From assembly GCF_049341065.1 (NCBI RefSeq), contig NZ_JBMPIX010000022.1, forward strand, positions 1-64,000: 64,000 nt of DNA, written 5' to 3'. Below are positions 8,679 through 17,395 of this stretch, piece by piece; positions within the stretch are counted from its first letter, which is position 1; each line of letters begins with the position of its first letter. A program made the position numbers and the translations under genes. The notes beneath the pieces are model-generated. The model was not told the origin of the DNA. It was given only the letters and a program-made list of their open reading frames with translations, and ran no database searches. This DNA comes from Pacificoceanicola sp049341065 (GTDB lineage Bacteria; Pseudomonadota; Alphaproteobacteria; Rhodobacterales; Rhodobacteraceae).

Positions 8679-9167
8679 TTGAATACATCACTCAAAGCAC
8701 TTGCAGTTTTCATCGCCCTAGCAGGCAGTGCCTGGGCGGAAGACTTGCAAGACCTGCCCGACGATACGTTGCTCGGGGAGGTCGTCACTGCCACCGAAAA
8801 TGGGGAGGAAGAGCGCCTCCTCGATCTCATGCGCGAGGTACAGGCAAGAGGGCTCTTGATGTTCCCGAAGCCGCAAACCTGCACCTTCAGCTATCCGGAC
8901 ACTGAGTTTTTCGGCAACGAGATTTTTCGAGGAGCGGTTCGGTGGGGCTTCGGCACCGACCTGAGAGAGCTTGCAATGTCGCAGGGCTTCTGCGGCTGCA
9001 TCTATGATCTCGGGTCGCTCGATGCGTTTACGCAGGAACGGATTGGCAAAGCGGCGCAGGATGCAACTACCAGCGATTTCAGCGTCTTTCGCAAATACCG
9101 TCGCAGCGATTGGTCAGATGTAAACGAGCGCTATCAGAACTTCCAATTGGAGCGGTGTGGTAGTTAA
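8679..9167 (+). CDS. Secreted protein between virB5 and virB6
   Basis: A 162-residue protein with a signal peptide (MNTSLKALAVFIALAGSAWA) from a TTG start 3 bases after the virB5 stop. The mature part has an acidic helical start and cysteines near 68, 107, 109 and 160, so disulfides are likely. I do not recognise the family. In several related operons the slot between virB5 and virB6 holds an entry-exclusion protein; this protein could have that role, but it lacks a lipobox and there is no sequence proof. Confidence 0.7.
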   Translation: MNTSLKALAVFIALAGSAWAEDLQDLPDDTLLGEVVTATENGEEERLLDLMREVQARGLLMFPKPQTCTFSYPDTEFFGNEIFRGAVRWGFGTDLRELAMSQGFCGCIYDLGSLDAFTQERIGKAAQDATTSDFSVFRKYRRSDWSDVNERYQNFQLERCGS

Positions 9168-9169
9168 GG

Positions 9170-10171
9170 ATGGCCATAATCGCTGAGGTTCTGGCATTGG
9201 TAGATGCCACTGTCGCGGGCGTGGCAGCTGACACGTATGCTGATACGGTTGCCGCAGTACGCCCGGTTGTACAGACCGCATCTGTGTTGGTGGTCGTTCT
9301 TGTAGGCGCAAATGTGGGTCTGCAAGCCGTGCCGCTCTCGGTTTCCACAGTCGTGTCGGTAGGGCTGCGCATTGTGCTGGTCAATGTGTTTTTGATCTAC
9401 GCAAACCTTTCTGTTCCGTACGATGCGCTGACAAATGCTCCTGCCGAACTTGGTGCAGGTATTCTCAACTCCCTCTCAGGTGGTGATGTCACAAACCTTT
9501 ATGACGGCATAGACGATCTCTACTCCCAAGCCCTGAATGTCGGGCAGGCGATCAGCCAGAATGGAGGCTGGCTGGCCGGTGCCATGACCAGCGTGGTCAT
9601 GTTTCTTGTGGCCGCCGCCATGGCGACGATCACCATCATCGTTCTGTCGGCCGCCAAGATCATGTTGGCGGTATTGATCGCCATCGCACCTGTGGTCGTG
9701 GCTTGCACATTATTCAAACAATCGGCGCCGCTGTTCGAGGCATGGGTCAAACTCGCCATCGGTTTTTCCTTTGTGCCGCTGTTAGTAGCTGCCATGGCTG
9801 GCTTCACCATAGCGACGGGTGAAGCTGTCGCACCTGATAGCCTCGACAGCGTCGAAACACTCGGGGACGCGATTTCGTTCGTCGTGGTGATGATGATCGG
9901 CGCTGGCCTGATGTTGCTCGTGCCAACTTTCGCGCAAGGGCTTGCCGCCACGAACATCGGCCTCGCCTCGATCGGTGCAAATGCCGCGCGGATGCCCGGG
10001 AACGCGTGGCGCAATACCGGTGCCGCGATCCGGGGCGGAGATGACATGCGACGGGGCTTCAATGCAGGACTTCAGGGACAAGGCGTCTCCGACCGATCGT
10101 CCAGCGCGGCCCGTGCCGGGAGCTATGCGGGCGGTGCGGTCAAGCTCGCCGGAAAGATGAAGAAGGGATAG
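9170..10171 (+). CDS. virB6: VirB6-like polytopic inner-membrane protein
   Basis: A 333-residue TrbL/VirB6 family protein with about six hydrophobic segments, including VVLVGANVGLQAVPL, a pair around residues 140-180 (MTSVVMFLVAAAMATITIIV and IMLAVLIAIAPVVVACTLF), and two nearer the C-terminus. The central conserved Trp region (FEAWVKLAIGFSFVPLL) is typical. VirB6 forms part of the inner-membrane channel and contacts DNA during transfer. The C-terminal tail is charged and glycine-rich. It sits 2 bases after the preceding stop and 2 before virB8. Confidence 0.9.
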   Translation: MAIIAEVLALVDATVAGVAADTYADTVAAVRPVVQTASVLVVVLVGANVGLQAVPLSVSTVVSVGLRIVLVNVFLIYANLSVPYDALTNAPAELGAGILNSLSGGDVTNLYDGIDDLYSQALNVGQAISQNGGWLAGAMTSVVMFLVAAAMATITIIVLSAAKIMLAVLIAIAPVVVACTLFKQSAPLFEAWVKLAIGFSFVPLLVAAMAGFTIATGEAVAPDSLDSVETLGDAISFVVVMMIGAGLMLLVPTFAQGLAATNIGLASIGANAARMPGNAWRNTGAAIRGGDDMRRGFNAGLQGQGVSDRSSSAARAGSYAGGAVKLAGKMKKG

Positions 10172-10173
10172 TC

Positions 10174-10818
10174 ATGAGTGATTTCGATATCGATTTGGTG
10201 ATGGGTCCGCGCCGGGCAGCGCGCGCCGCATGGATCGTTGCGGGCTGTTCCTGCGCCGTATCCGTGCTGTTGGCCCTGACCATTACGGTTATGTTGCCCC
10301 TGCGCGAAACCGAAGTGTTTACCGTCCTCGTCGACAGCACGTCGGGTGCAGCAGAACGCATCTATCAGGTTCAGCCGACTGGTATCACCGATGAGGAAGC
10401 GATCAAGGAATCCCTGCTTGTCAGTTATATCAGCGACCGCGAAAGCTATTTCAGGAACGGCATTCAAGAACGGCTCGAAAGTGTCCAGCGGCGCTCCAGC
10501 GGGCCCGCCCGCGCCTCGCTGATAGAACTCTGGACCGCGGGGGCCGAGAATTATCCACCGCGCAGCTACGGCGCGAATGCGCAGGTCGATGTCCGCGTGC
10601 GGGCGATCACCTTCCTGCAGGACGAAGTGGCTCAGATCCGGTTCGACAAACGCCTCACCCGACCCAACCAGACCCCCGTCACGCAAACATTCATCGCCAC
10701 CGTAGGGTTTGAATTTGCCCCCCGCCGCGAACGCTCCCTGACACGCGTTTGGGAAAATCCCCTTGGCTTCTCGGTGACCGCTTACCGGGTCGATGCCGAA
10801 ACACTGACACGAGAATAG
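10174..10818 (+). CDS. virB8: VirB8-like T4SS assembly factor
   Basis: A 214-residue bitopic inner-membrane protein. A short cytoplasmic N-terminus is followed by one transmembrane helix (about residues 18-42) and a periplasmic NTF2-like domain, including YISDRESYF, a family hallmark, and the closing ENPLGFSVTAYRVDAE. VirB8 nucleates assembly with VirB9 and VirB10. Size and place in the operon fit. Confidence 0.92.
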   Translation: MSDFDIDLVMGPRRAARAAWIVAGCSCAVSVLLALTITVMLPLRETEVFTVLVDSTSGAAERIYQVQPTGITDEEAIKESLLVSYISDRESYFRNGIQERLESVQRRSSGPARASLIELWTAGAENYPPRSYGANAQVDVRVRAITFLQDEVAQIRFDKRLTRPNQTPVTQTFIATVGFEFAPRRERSLTRVWENPLGFSVTAYRVDAETLTRE

Positions 10819-10821
10819 TTC

Positions 10822-11553
10822 ATGAAAACCTTCATAATTGCCATCGCAACGGTCGGCGGGTTGCTCGGAACGCCCGCCTTGGCCGAGCGCGCACCGGTCA
10901 CCATGGGTCAGGACGCCCGCGTTCGCCACGTGACCTTCAACCCTACGGATGTGATCCGGATCGACACCCACCTTCGGGTAAACACGTCAATCGAACTCGG
11001 TCCCGGCGAACGGATCAATCAAGTCCTGATCGGTGACTCCGCGTCCTATGAAGTGGAGGTTCTGTCAAACCGCAATACGATCTCGATCAAGCCTGTCGAG
11101 GCTCGGGCCACGACAAACCTGACGATCTTTACCAACCGCCGCGCTGTCGCCTTCTATCTGACAGAGGGACGCTCGCGGACACAGTCTTTCCGGGTCGTCG
11201 TAAACTTTCCCGACGAGCGCCCCGCCGGGCGCCAGCTTGCGGCTGGAGGCCGAGATACCGGCTATCAGTTCGCGGGCAGCGGTGCGATCCGCCCGGTGAG
11301 GGTCTGGAATGATGGGCGCTCGACCTTCTTTGAATTCCGGCCCGGCGTGCGGCCCTCGATCTTCGGCTTGAACGCCCAGGGCTACGAGATCACCCAGAAC
11401 AGCCAGACGCAAGGTGCGGTCGTGCGGGTCACCGGCGTGCGGGACGCCTACACGATCCGCATGGGCGACGATCATATCTGCATTACCCGTGAGACTGGTG
11501 GGTTCACGACCGAGGCTGCTGCCGTGGCCGCCCTGCGTGGACGGGAGTTCTGA
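10822..11553 (+). CDS. virB9: VirB9-like core-complex protein
   Basis: A 243-residue periplasmic/outer-membrane core protein. It has a signal peptide ending PALAER, the N-terminal motif VRHVTFNPTDVIRI, a beta-rich middle (TTNLTIFTNRRAVAFYL) and the C-terminal CagX-like region (PVRVWNDGRSTFFEF, GVRDAYTIRMGDDHICI). VirB9 forms the outer-membrane ring with VirB7 and VirB10. The single late cysteine could bond to a VirB7-like partner. Confidence 0.93.
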   Translation: MKTFIIAIATVGGLLGTPALAERAPVTMGQDARVRHVTFNPTDVIRIDTHLRVNTSIELGPGERINQVLIGDSASYEVEVLSNRNTISIKPVEARATTNLTIFTNRRAVAFYLTEGRSRTQSFRVVVNFPDERPAGRQLAAGGRDTGYQFAGSGAIRPVRVWNDGRSTFFEFRPGVRPSIFGLNAQGYEITQNSQTQGAVVRVTGVRDAYTIRMGDDHICITRETGGFTTEAAAVAALRGREF

Positions 11554-11555
11554 TC

Positions 11556-13013
11556 ATGAGCGACGAGAAAACCGGGGAAAAGGAATACAGCTTCGCACCC
11601 AAGCGGCGCGCATCTCTCGGGCTCAGGCTTGGTTTGGGTGCATTGCTTGTGGCAGGGACCGCCATCATTGCCTACCCGCTTGTGCAAGGCAGCGGCATCA
11701 CTTCTGCCGTTGAAACATCGAAAGCCGACGACTTTCAGGATCAAGTTGACGGTGACGGGTTTGGCCGCATGACAGCCGACGCTGAACCGACCGAACAAAG
11801 ATCAGAGCCGAGGTTCGATCCCGGACCAATCGAGGATGAACTCGCGGCGCAGCGCCAAGCTCTCGAGGAACAGAACGCCAAGCTTGCGAGCGACGTGGTC
11901 GCCCTACAAGCCCAGTTGGCAAGACTGGCCGAGGCCCCTGCCCCCGACAATTCCGCCGAGCTGGCCGAAGCGCTGCGCTCGGTCCAGGAACAGAACACGG
12001 CGCTCATCGCCCAGATGCAAAGCGAGATGGACACCCGGTTGGCAGAAGCCGATCTTGAAGCGCAAAAGCGTATCGCTGATGAGGTTGCCGCACGCGCGCG
12101 TGTTGCCGATGGCCGGATGGAGCAGTTGATGGAGCAAATGCTCGGACTGCAGCGCCAGAACGACGCCCTGCAACAGCAGATCGATGACGGTATGAGTGAC
12201 GCTCTACGCGCGCAAACCGAGAGGGATCAGCTCGCCGCCGAGGAAGCCGCGCGGCGGGCTGAACTGGACCGTCGGCGTGCCGAGGCGGCGGCACTGCGCG
12301 ACACACAAATTCGGTCCGAAGGGGTGATCTTTGATGCGGGCGGCCAGACGGGCAGTCCGGCATCTGACCCTGAGAGGGGACCTGCGGTCGGAGATGCGGC
12401 GGCGCGCGCCTTCGTGTTGGACGGTGCCCAGCCCGTTCAAGTCGCGACAGCGGAGGTTATCGCCAATCCTTCCAATACGGTGCTGCAGGGCACGCTCATT
12501 CAAGCGTCACTGGAAACCGCCATCGAATCCACATTGCCCGGACAGATTACCGCCATCGTGAACTACCCGGTCTGGAGTTTCGATCAGTCCCGCGTTCTCA
12601 TTCCCGCAGGCTCCCGCCTCTTCGGGACCTACAATTCGAATGTCTCTTTGGGCCAGGCCCGCATTCTGGTTGGCTGGTCACGCATCGTCACACCCGAGGG
12701 GCAATCGGTTCAGCTCGCCGCATTTGGCGCGGACGATCAGGGCCGCTCGGGCGTGACGGGCTCCGTGAACTCCCGCTTTGGGCTGCGCTTTGGCACAGCC
12801 GCATTGCTCTCGATCATCGGCGCAGGACCGGCAATCGCCGCATCCGAGGCCAGCTCCGAGACCAGATCAGAAATTGCCGAGGATGTCGCGGGCAGTTTTG
12901 CGCAGGCCACCGATGCGGTGATCGGCGAATTTGCCACCCTGCCTCCGGTTATCTCGGTCCAGCCGGGCGCTGCGATCAGTGTGATCGTCGACCGTGATCT
13001 TGAGTTCTATTAA
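11556..13013 (+). CDS. virB10: VirB10-like core-complex protein (TrbI)
   Basis: A 485-residue protein spanning both membranes. It has a short cytoplasmic N-terminus, one transmembrane helix near residues 26-45, a long charged linker predicted to be coiled coil (about 85-250, rich in A, E, Q and R), and the C-terminal TrbI domain with VWSFDQSRVLIPAGSRLFG and a final PGAAISVIVDRDLEF. VirB10 senses ATP use by VirD4 and VirB11 and gates the outer pore. The linker is coiled coil rather than proline-rich, which is unusual but seen in related systems. Confidence 0.93.
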   Translation: MSDEKTGEKEYSFAPKRRASLGLRLGLGALLVAGTAIIAYPLVQGSGITSAVETSKADDFQDQVDGDGFGRMTADAEPTEQRSEPRFDPGPIEDELAAQRQALEEQNAKLASDVVALQAQLARLAEAPAPDNSAELAEALRSVQEQNTALIAQMQSEMDTRLAEADLEAQKRIADEVAARARVADGRMEQLMEQMLGLQRQNDALQQQIDDGMSDALRAQTERDQLAAEEAARRAELDRRRAEAAALRDTQIRSEGVIFDAGGQTGSPASDPERGPAVGDAAARAFVLDGAQPVQVATAEVIANPSNTVLQGTLIQASLETAIESTLPGQITAIVNYPVWSFDQSRVLIPAGSRLFGTYNSNVSLGQARILVGWSRIVTPEGQSVQLAAFGADDQGRSGVTGSVNSRFGLRFGTAALLSIIGAGPAIAASEASSETRSEIAEDVAGSFAQATDAVIGEFATLPPVISVQPGAAISVIVDRDLEFY

Positions 13014-13123
13014 GTGCGTTTCGGGTTCGGCAAAACAATCAGGTGTCGAAACACGCGTTCGACCGAAGGGAGAGGCCGCGTGTCTCAAAGCAACACAAAC
13101 CTGAAACGCACAGGCGGCCACCC

Positions 13124-14122
13124 ATGAACCAGGCGGCAGAAAAAGCCAGTTTTCTTTCGACCTATCTAAAACCTCTGGCTGCACCGCTCGCCGATCCCTG
13201 CGTGGTCGAAATAGCGGTCAATCCCGATGGAAAGGTCTGGGTGGAAACCCGGGGGGCTGAGCATATGGTCGGCCTCGAAGGTGTGTTTTACTCCCCTTCC
13301 CAAGCTCGGGACCTTGCAACATCCATTGCCAGCGCCACCCACGGACAGATCAGCGAGAAAAAGCCGCTCGTCTCCGGCAAGATCGAGATGAACGGCAAGC
13401 CGATCCGGGCACAGGTCGTCTATCCGCCCGTCGTGGATGGCGGGCCCTCGATCACTTTGCGCCGCTACAGTGAAGACCAACTCACCTTGGGCGACATCGG
13501 TCTGTTGCACGGTGGACTGGTGGATTTGGGTGCCGAACGACAGGCAAAAGCCGAACAGGTCATCGCACTGACCGAGGCGGGGGATATTCGAGCCGCCATG
13601 AAACTCTGCATCGATGAGCGGTTGAACATCATGATCAGCGGCGGGACGTCCACGGGCAAAACGACTTTTGCCCGGGCGCTTCTCGCGCTGGTGACCAAGA
13701 CGGAGCGTATCGTGACCATCGAGGACGCATTCGAGCTCTTTCCTCCGCAGCCCAATCGCGCGATGCTCAAGGCTGACCGTGTCCCCTCAAGTGAGCGCAC
13801 CGCGGCCAAATTGCTGGAGACCTCTTTGCGCATGCGTCCTGACCGGATCATTCTTGGCGAGTTGCGCGGCGATGAGTGCAAGACCTTCCTCGACGCGATC
13901 AACACCGGCCATTCAGGCTCTTTCACCACAATTCACGCCGATACCGCGCAGAAGGCGCTCGACCGCCTTGCCCTCATGGTCATGTCGGTGGGCATCAATA
14001 TGAGCTTTGAGGAGGTAAGGCGCTATGCCGCGTCCAGCATCGATGTCGTGGTGCAGCTTGGTCGGAAGGACGGAAGACGCGGGGTCGAACAGGTGTGGCT
14101 GCCGGGCAGCTCAAATCCTTGA
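13124..14122 (+). CDS. virB11: VirB11-like secretion ATPase
   Basis: A 332-residue traffic ATPase forming a hexamer at the inner-membrane base. Walker A GGTSTGKTT lies near residues 173-181, followed by the Asp box (IVTIEDAFEL), Walker B region (PDRIILGELRGDE) and His box (GHSGSFTTIHAD). The ATG at 13124 is preferred because the protein then begins at the usual VirB11 N-terminus; a GTG at 13043 would add 27 unconserved residues. It ends the rightward virB operon; everything to 29.5 kb is on the other strand. Confidence 0.94.
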   Translation: MNQAAEKASFLSTYLKPLAAPLADPCVVEIAVNPDGKVWVETRGAEHMVGLEGVFYSPSQARDLATSIASATHGQISEKKPLVSGKIEMNGKPIRAQVVYPPVVDGGPSITLRRYSEDQLTLGDIGLLHGGLVDLGAERQAKAEQVIALTEAGDIRAAMKLCIDERLNIMISGGTSTGKTTFARALLALVTKTERIVTIEDAFELFPPQPNRAMLKADRVPSSERTAAKLLETSLRMRPDRIILGELRGDECKTFLDAINTGHSGSFTTIHADTAQKALDRLALMVMSVGINMSFEEVRRYAASSIDVVVQLGRKDGRRGVEQVWLPGSSNP

Positions 14123-14250
14123 GGGGATCTGCTAGTCCGCCACAGAGGGCCTGCACACAGCGATGATGCTTAACGGGGCACCCTGATCTGCAAGCGGAAA
14201 ATGGTCTGTTTGGCGTCAACAGGAAACTCGAGGGAGATACCGCGGTTTCT

Positions 14251-17200
14251 TCACCCCACATCTTTCACCAGCGTCATAAGTTCAGAGTAGCTGGTGACCA
14301 CATCATATTTGACGCTGTTGTCATTGATCCGTCGACCGATTTCGTCAAAGAACTTTCGGGCACATTTGATCTTGGTCTGTTCCAGTTCACGCATCTTCAT
14401 CGAGGGGAGGTCAGACTTGGTCTCTGCGACAAAGTAGAGATGCTTGATACCACCTTCTTTGAACGCGATCGCCCAATCCGGGTTGTAGTCACCAACGGGT
14501 GTCGGGATCAGGAAGCCGCGTGGTAGTTTGGAGTAAACGACAACCTCTGCGCTTGTATCGAGATCCCTGACAAAGTCGCGCTCTACCTTTGAATCCACGA
14601 TCGCATAATCATAAACGTGGTTCTTCAGCTTCTCAGTCGCCTTCTTGAAGTCGTTGCCCGTTTCGCCCGCCGTGAACAGCTCGGAATCATAGCGCTCTTC
14701 GACCGCATCGTAGGTCAGCTTTTCGATGATCGCGGTTGCTTTTTGCTCTTGGATCAAGTGCGAGGCATCAGCGATGAATTGTTCAGGGTTCTTGGCAAAC
14801 TCACCAAATTTTGCCGGTTGGATCCCGGCCAGGATTTCGCCCACGGTCTTGCGTGTCAAATCAGTATTCTGAGCAATTGATCCGATGACATCGTATGACA
14901 CGCGTGAATGTGCACTCTTGCCGCTCTCAGACCGAATTTTCCCCTGCACGAAGGCACTGCCATCCCGAAGGTTTTCATCGGTCACGTCATCGGACAAGGC
15001 ACCCTCCGTCACCAGATATTGCAGCGGCGCAACCTGCAGTTCGCTTTCCAACCGGTTAATACAGCTTTGGACCAGTGCGACGCTGTCGAACTCGACCTGA
15101 TAGACGGCCTTTCGGTTTATCCGGCGCCAAAGCTCTTGAAACTCCTTGCGCTGGAAATTTTCATTCAGCCGGTTTCTCTTTGGGGTGCGCCCGTCGCTGA
15201 ACATGTCGTCGATGGCCCTGCCATTGAAAACGGTGTCAATCAGCGCGAAGACGGCATTGCGATGGGCTTCCAGCTCCTCGGGAAGCTCTGCCAGTGCCTC
15301 CGACTTACGGGCCTCGTGATAGGCGGCGGTGATGTGGCCATCTTCATCGACATAGTCGCTCTTGATCAGGAAGCGCTCCAACTTTTTGGCAAGCGATTTG
15401 TCCAAGACCAACTCCAGATCGCCGGTTTTCAACGTCTTGCCATCAAAATACTCGGCATCCGCCTGCTTGGGCCGAGCCGACAGGTTCTCGACGATCTCTT
15501 TCTGCAGGGCTGTCACAAACCCCTTGTAGCTCTCCGATGCGACTACGGTCAGCACGTTGATGTCATGCACGGTCACCGGATGATCCATCCTCTCGCCATT
15601 GAGATTGACCGCGATCCGCAGACCGCGCCCGACTTCCTGACGCCGTGAGATGGTGTTCTGGCTTTCATTGTGCTTGAGCATGCACATCACGAAGACATTG
15701 GGGTTGTCCCAACCTTCTCGCAGGGCTGAGTGGGAAAAGATGAAACGCGTGGGTTCCTCAAAGGACAACAGCCGCTCCTTGTCCTTCAGGATCAGATCGT
15801 AATCACTGGGTTCTGTCGATTGGCCCGCCAACTCGCCACGGGCGGCAGCCTTGGGGTCTGTTATCCGCCCCTTCTTGTCGATCGAGAAATAACCGCGATG
15901 GGTCTTGCCCACCTCGATCCCGGTCAGATAGTCGCGATACTCCACATTCTCCAGCGGCAACTCAGCAAGTAGCTCGTCAACCGCCTGCGCGTATTCTTCC
16001 TCGAACACCCTGGCATATTCGCCCTGCTCGTCAGCCTGGTCGTAGTCACGATACTTCACCACCTCGTCGATGAAAAACAGCGACAGCACCTTGATCCCAC
16101 GCGCGAACAGCGCCTGTTCGCGTTCCAGATGGGCCGAGATCGTTTCGCGGATCTGAATGCGCCGGATGTCGCGTTCCGTCACATCGCCCGACGCCTCACC
16201 CGCGTGCAGTACATCACCATTGGTGAAATGCACCGTGTCATCGCGGGCGTCGATATTGCTGACAACGAAATCCTTGTAGACCTCCAGCCCCTTGGACAGA
16301 TCGAACAGGTTGCGCCCCTGTTCCAGTTTGCGGGCGACACGTTTGATCCCGCTCTGCATCTTGACCTCGATATCCACCCAGGCGACCGGCGCGGCGCTTG
16401 AGGTCTCGATCCGGTGCAGGAACAGATAGGGGTTCGTCCCGCTCAGGCCTTTGGTTTCCACACCGCGCACCTTGATTTTCTTGACCAGCTTCCTGTTGAA
16501 GGCATCCACCGCATCCAGACGATGCACCTTGTTGTGGACGGTTCTGTGCGTCGCCGAATAGCGCAGGATGAACAGCGGGTTGAACAGCGGTAAGCTTTTT
16601 TGCGTCGCCGGCCCTTCCATTTTCTGCGGCTCGTCCAGGATCAGGATGGGGCGGTTCTTGGCGATCACGTCGATGGGCTTGCGCGACTGGAAATCGTCCA
16701 GCTCGTCATAGATCCGCCGGTTATCCGCCCCTGACGCGTTAAAGGCCTGAACGTTGATCACCATCACGTTGATGCCCGCGTCCGACGAAAAGCTCTCCAG
16801 CTCGTGCAGCCGCTTTGAATTATAGACGAACGCCCGGACCTTCTTGCCGTATTCTTGCTGGAAATGCTCAGCCGTCATCTGGATCGACTTGGCCACCCCT
16901 TCGCGGATCGCCACGCTGGGCACCATGATGATGAACTTGGACCAGCCATAGCGTTTGTGCATCTCGAACATGGTCTTGATGTAGACATAGGTCTTGCCCG
17001 TGCCTGTCTCCATCTCGACGTCGAGGTTGATCTGCGCGCCGGGCTTGTAGCTGGCGGGCTTGGTCTTGCCCTTGTCATCGGTGTGATGCGTCAGGCTGTC
17101 CGACGGGGGCAGCATCGCGCCGCGCTGCACCTTGCGGATGTTCTCCAACAAGACGTCCTCGGGCAGCTTGACAGGGGCGTTGCCAAAACCCTCCACCTCC

Positions 17201-17334
17201 ATCTTGGCCTGCCGGTCGGCGCCGGGGTCGATGGTGTATTTCAGAACATCCTGCCGGGGCTGGCCCTCAAAGCAATCGACCACCGCATCGACGGCATCGG
17301 TCTGATAGGGTTGCGACTTGAACTTGATTTTCAT
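14251..17334 (-). CDS. res: Type III restriction endonuclease subunit Res
   Basis: A 1027-residue ATP-dependent restriction subunit. The N-terminal helicase core has motif I METGTGKT (residues 108-115), motif II LILDEPQK near 235, and a later helicase C region with REGWDNPNVFVMCMLKHNES and RRQEVGRGLRI. The C-terminus has a PD-(D/E)XK nuclease core: NPDWAIAF followed by FVAETKSD. It is the last gene of a five-gene leftward operon and pairs with Mod at 19051. Length matches type III Res subunits. A 61-bp gap separates it from the AlbA_2 gene. Confidence 0.9.
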   Translation of the reverse strand: MKIKFKSQPYQTDAVDAVVDCFEGQPRQDVLKYTIDPGADRQAKMEVEGFGNAPVKLPEDVLLENIRKVQRGAMLPPSDSLTHHTDDKGKTKPASYKPGAQINLDVEMETGTGKTYVYIKTMFEMHKRYGWSKFIIMVPSVAIREGVAKSIQMTAEHFQQEYGKKVRAFVYNSKRLHELESFSSDAGINVMVINVQAFNASGADNRRIYDELDDFQSRKPIDVIAKNRPILILDEPQKMEGPATQKSLPLFNPLFILRYSATHRTVHNKVHRLDAVDAFNRKLVKKIKVRGVETKGLSGTNPYLFLHRIETSSAAPVAWVDIEVKMQSGIKRVARKLEQGRNLFDLSKGLEVYKDFVVSNIDARDDTVHFTNGDVLHAGEASGDVTERDIRRIQIRETISAHLEREQALFARGIKVLSLFFIDEVVKYRDYDQADEQGEYARVFEEEYAQAVDELLAELPLENVEYRDYLTGIEVGKTHRGYFSIDKKGRITDPKAAARGELAGQSTEPSDYDLILKDKERLLSFEEPTRFIFSHSALREGWDNPNVFVMCMLKHNESQNTISRRQEVGRGLRIAVNLNGERMDHPVTVHDINVLTVVASESYKGFVTALQKEIVENLSARPKQADAEYFDGKTLKTGDLELVLDKSLAKKLERFLIKSDYVDEDGHITAAYHEARKSEALAELPEELEAHRNAVFALIDTVFNGRAIDDMFSDGRTPKRNRLNENFQRKEFQELWRRINRKAVYQVEFDSVALVQSCINRLESELQVAPLQYLVTEGALSDDVTDENLRDGSAFVQGKIRSESGKSAHSRVSYDVIGSIAQNTDLTRKTVGEILAGIQPAKFGEFAKNPEQFIADASHLIQEQKATAIIEKLTYDAVEERYDSELFTAGETGNDFKKATEKLKNHVYDYAIVDSKVERDFVRDLDTSAEVVVYSKLPRGFLIPTPVGDYNPDWAIAFKEGGIKHLYFVAETKSDLPSMKMRELEQTKIKCARKFFDEIGRRINDNSVKYDVVTSYSELMTLVKDVG

Positions 17335-17395
17335 GACTGTCGCTTTCTTAAATCCAGCGCTTCTTTCGTAATTTCTTTCGTAGGATGTTCTTGTT

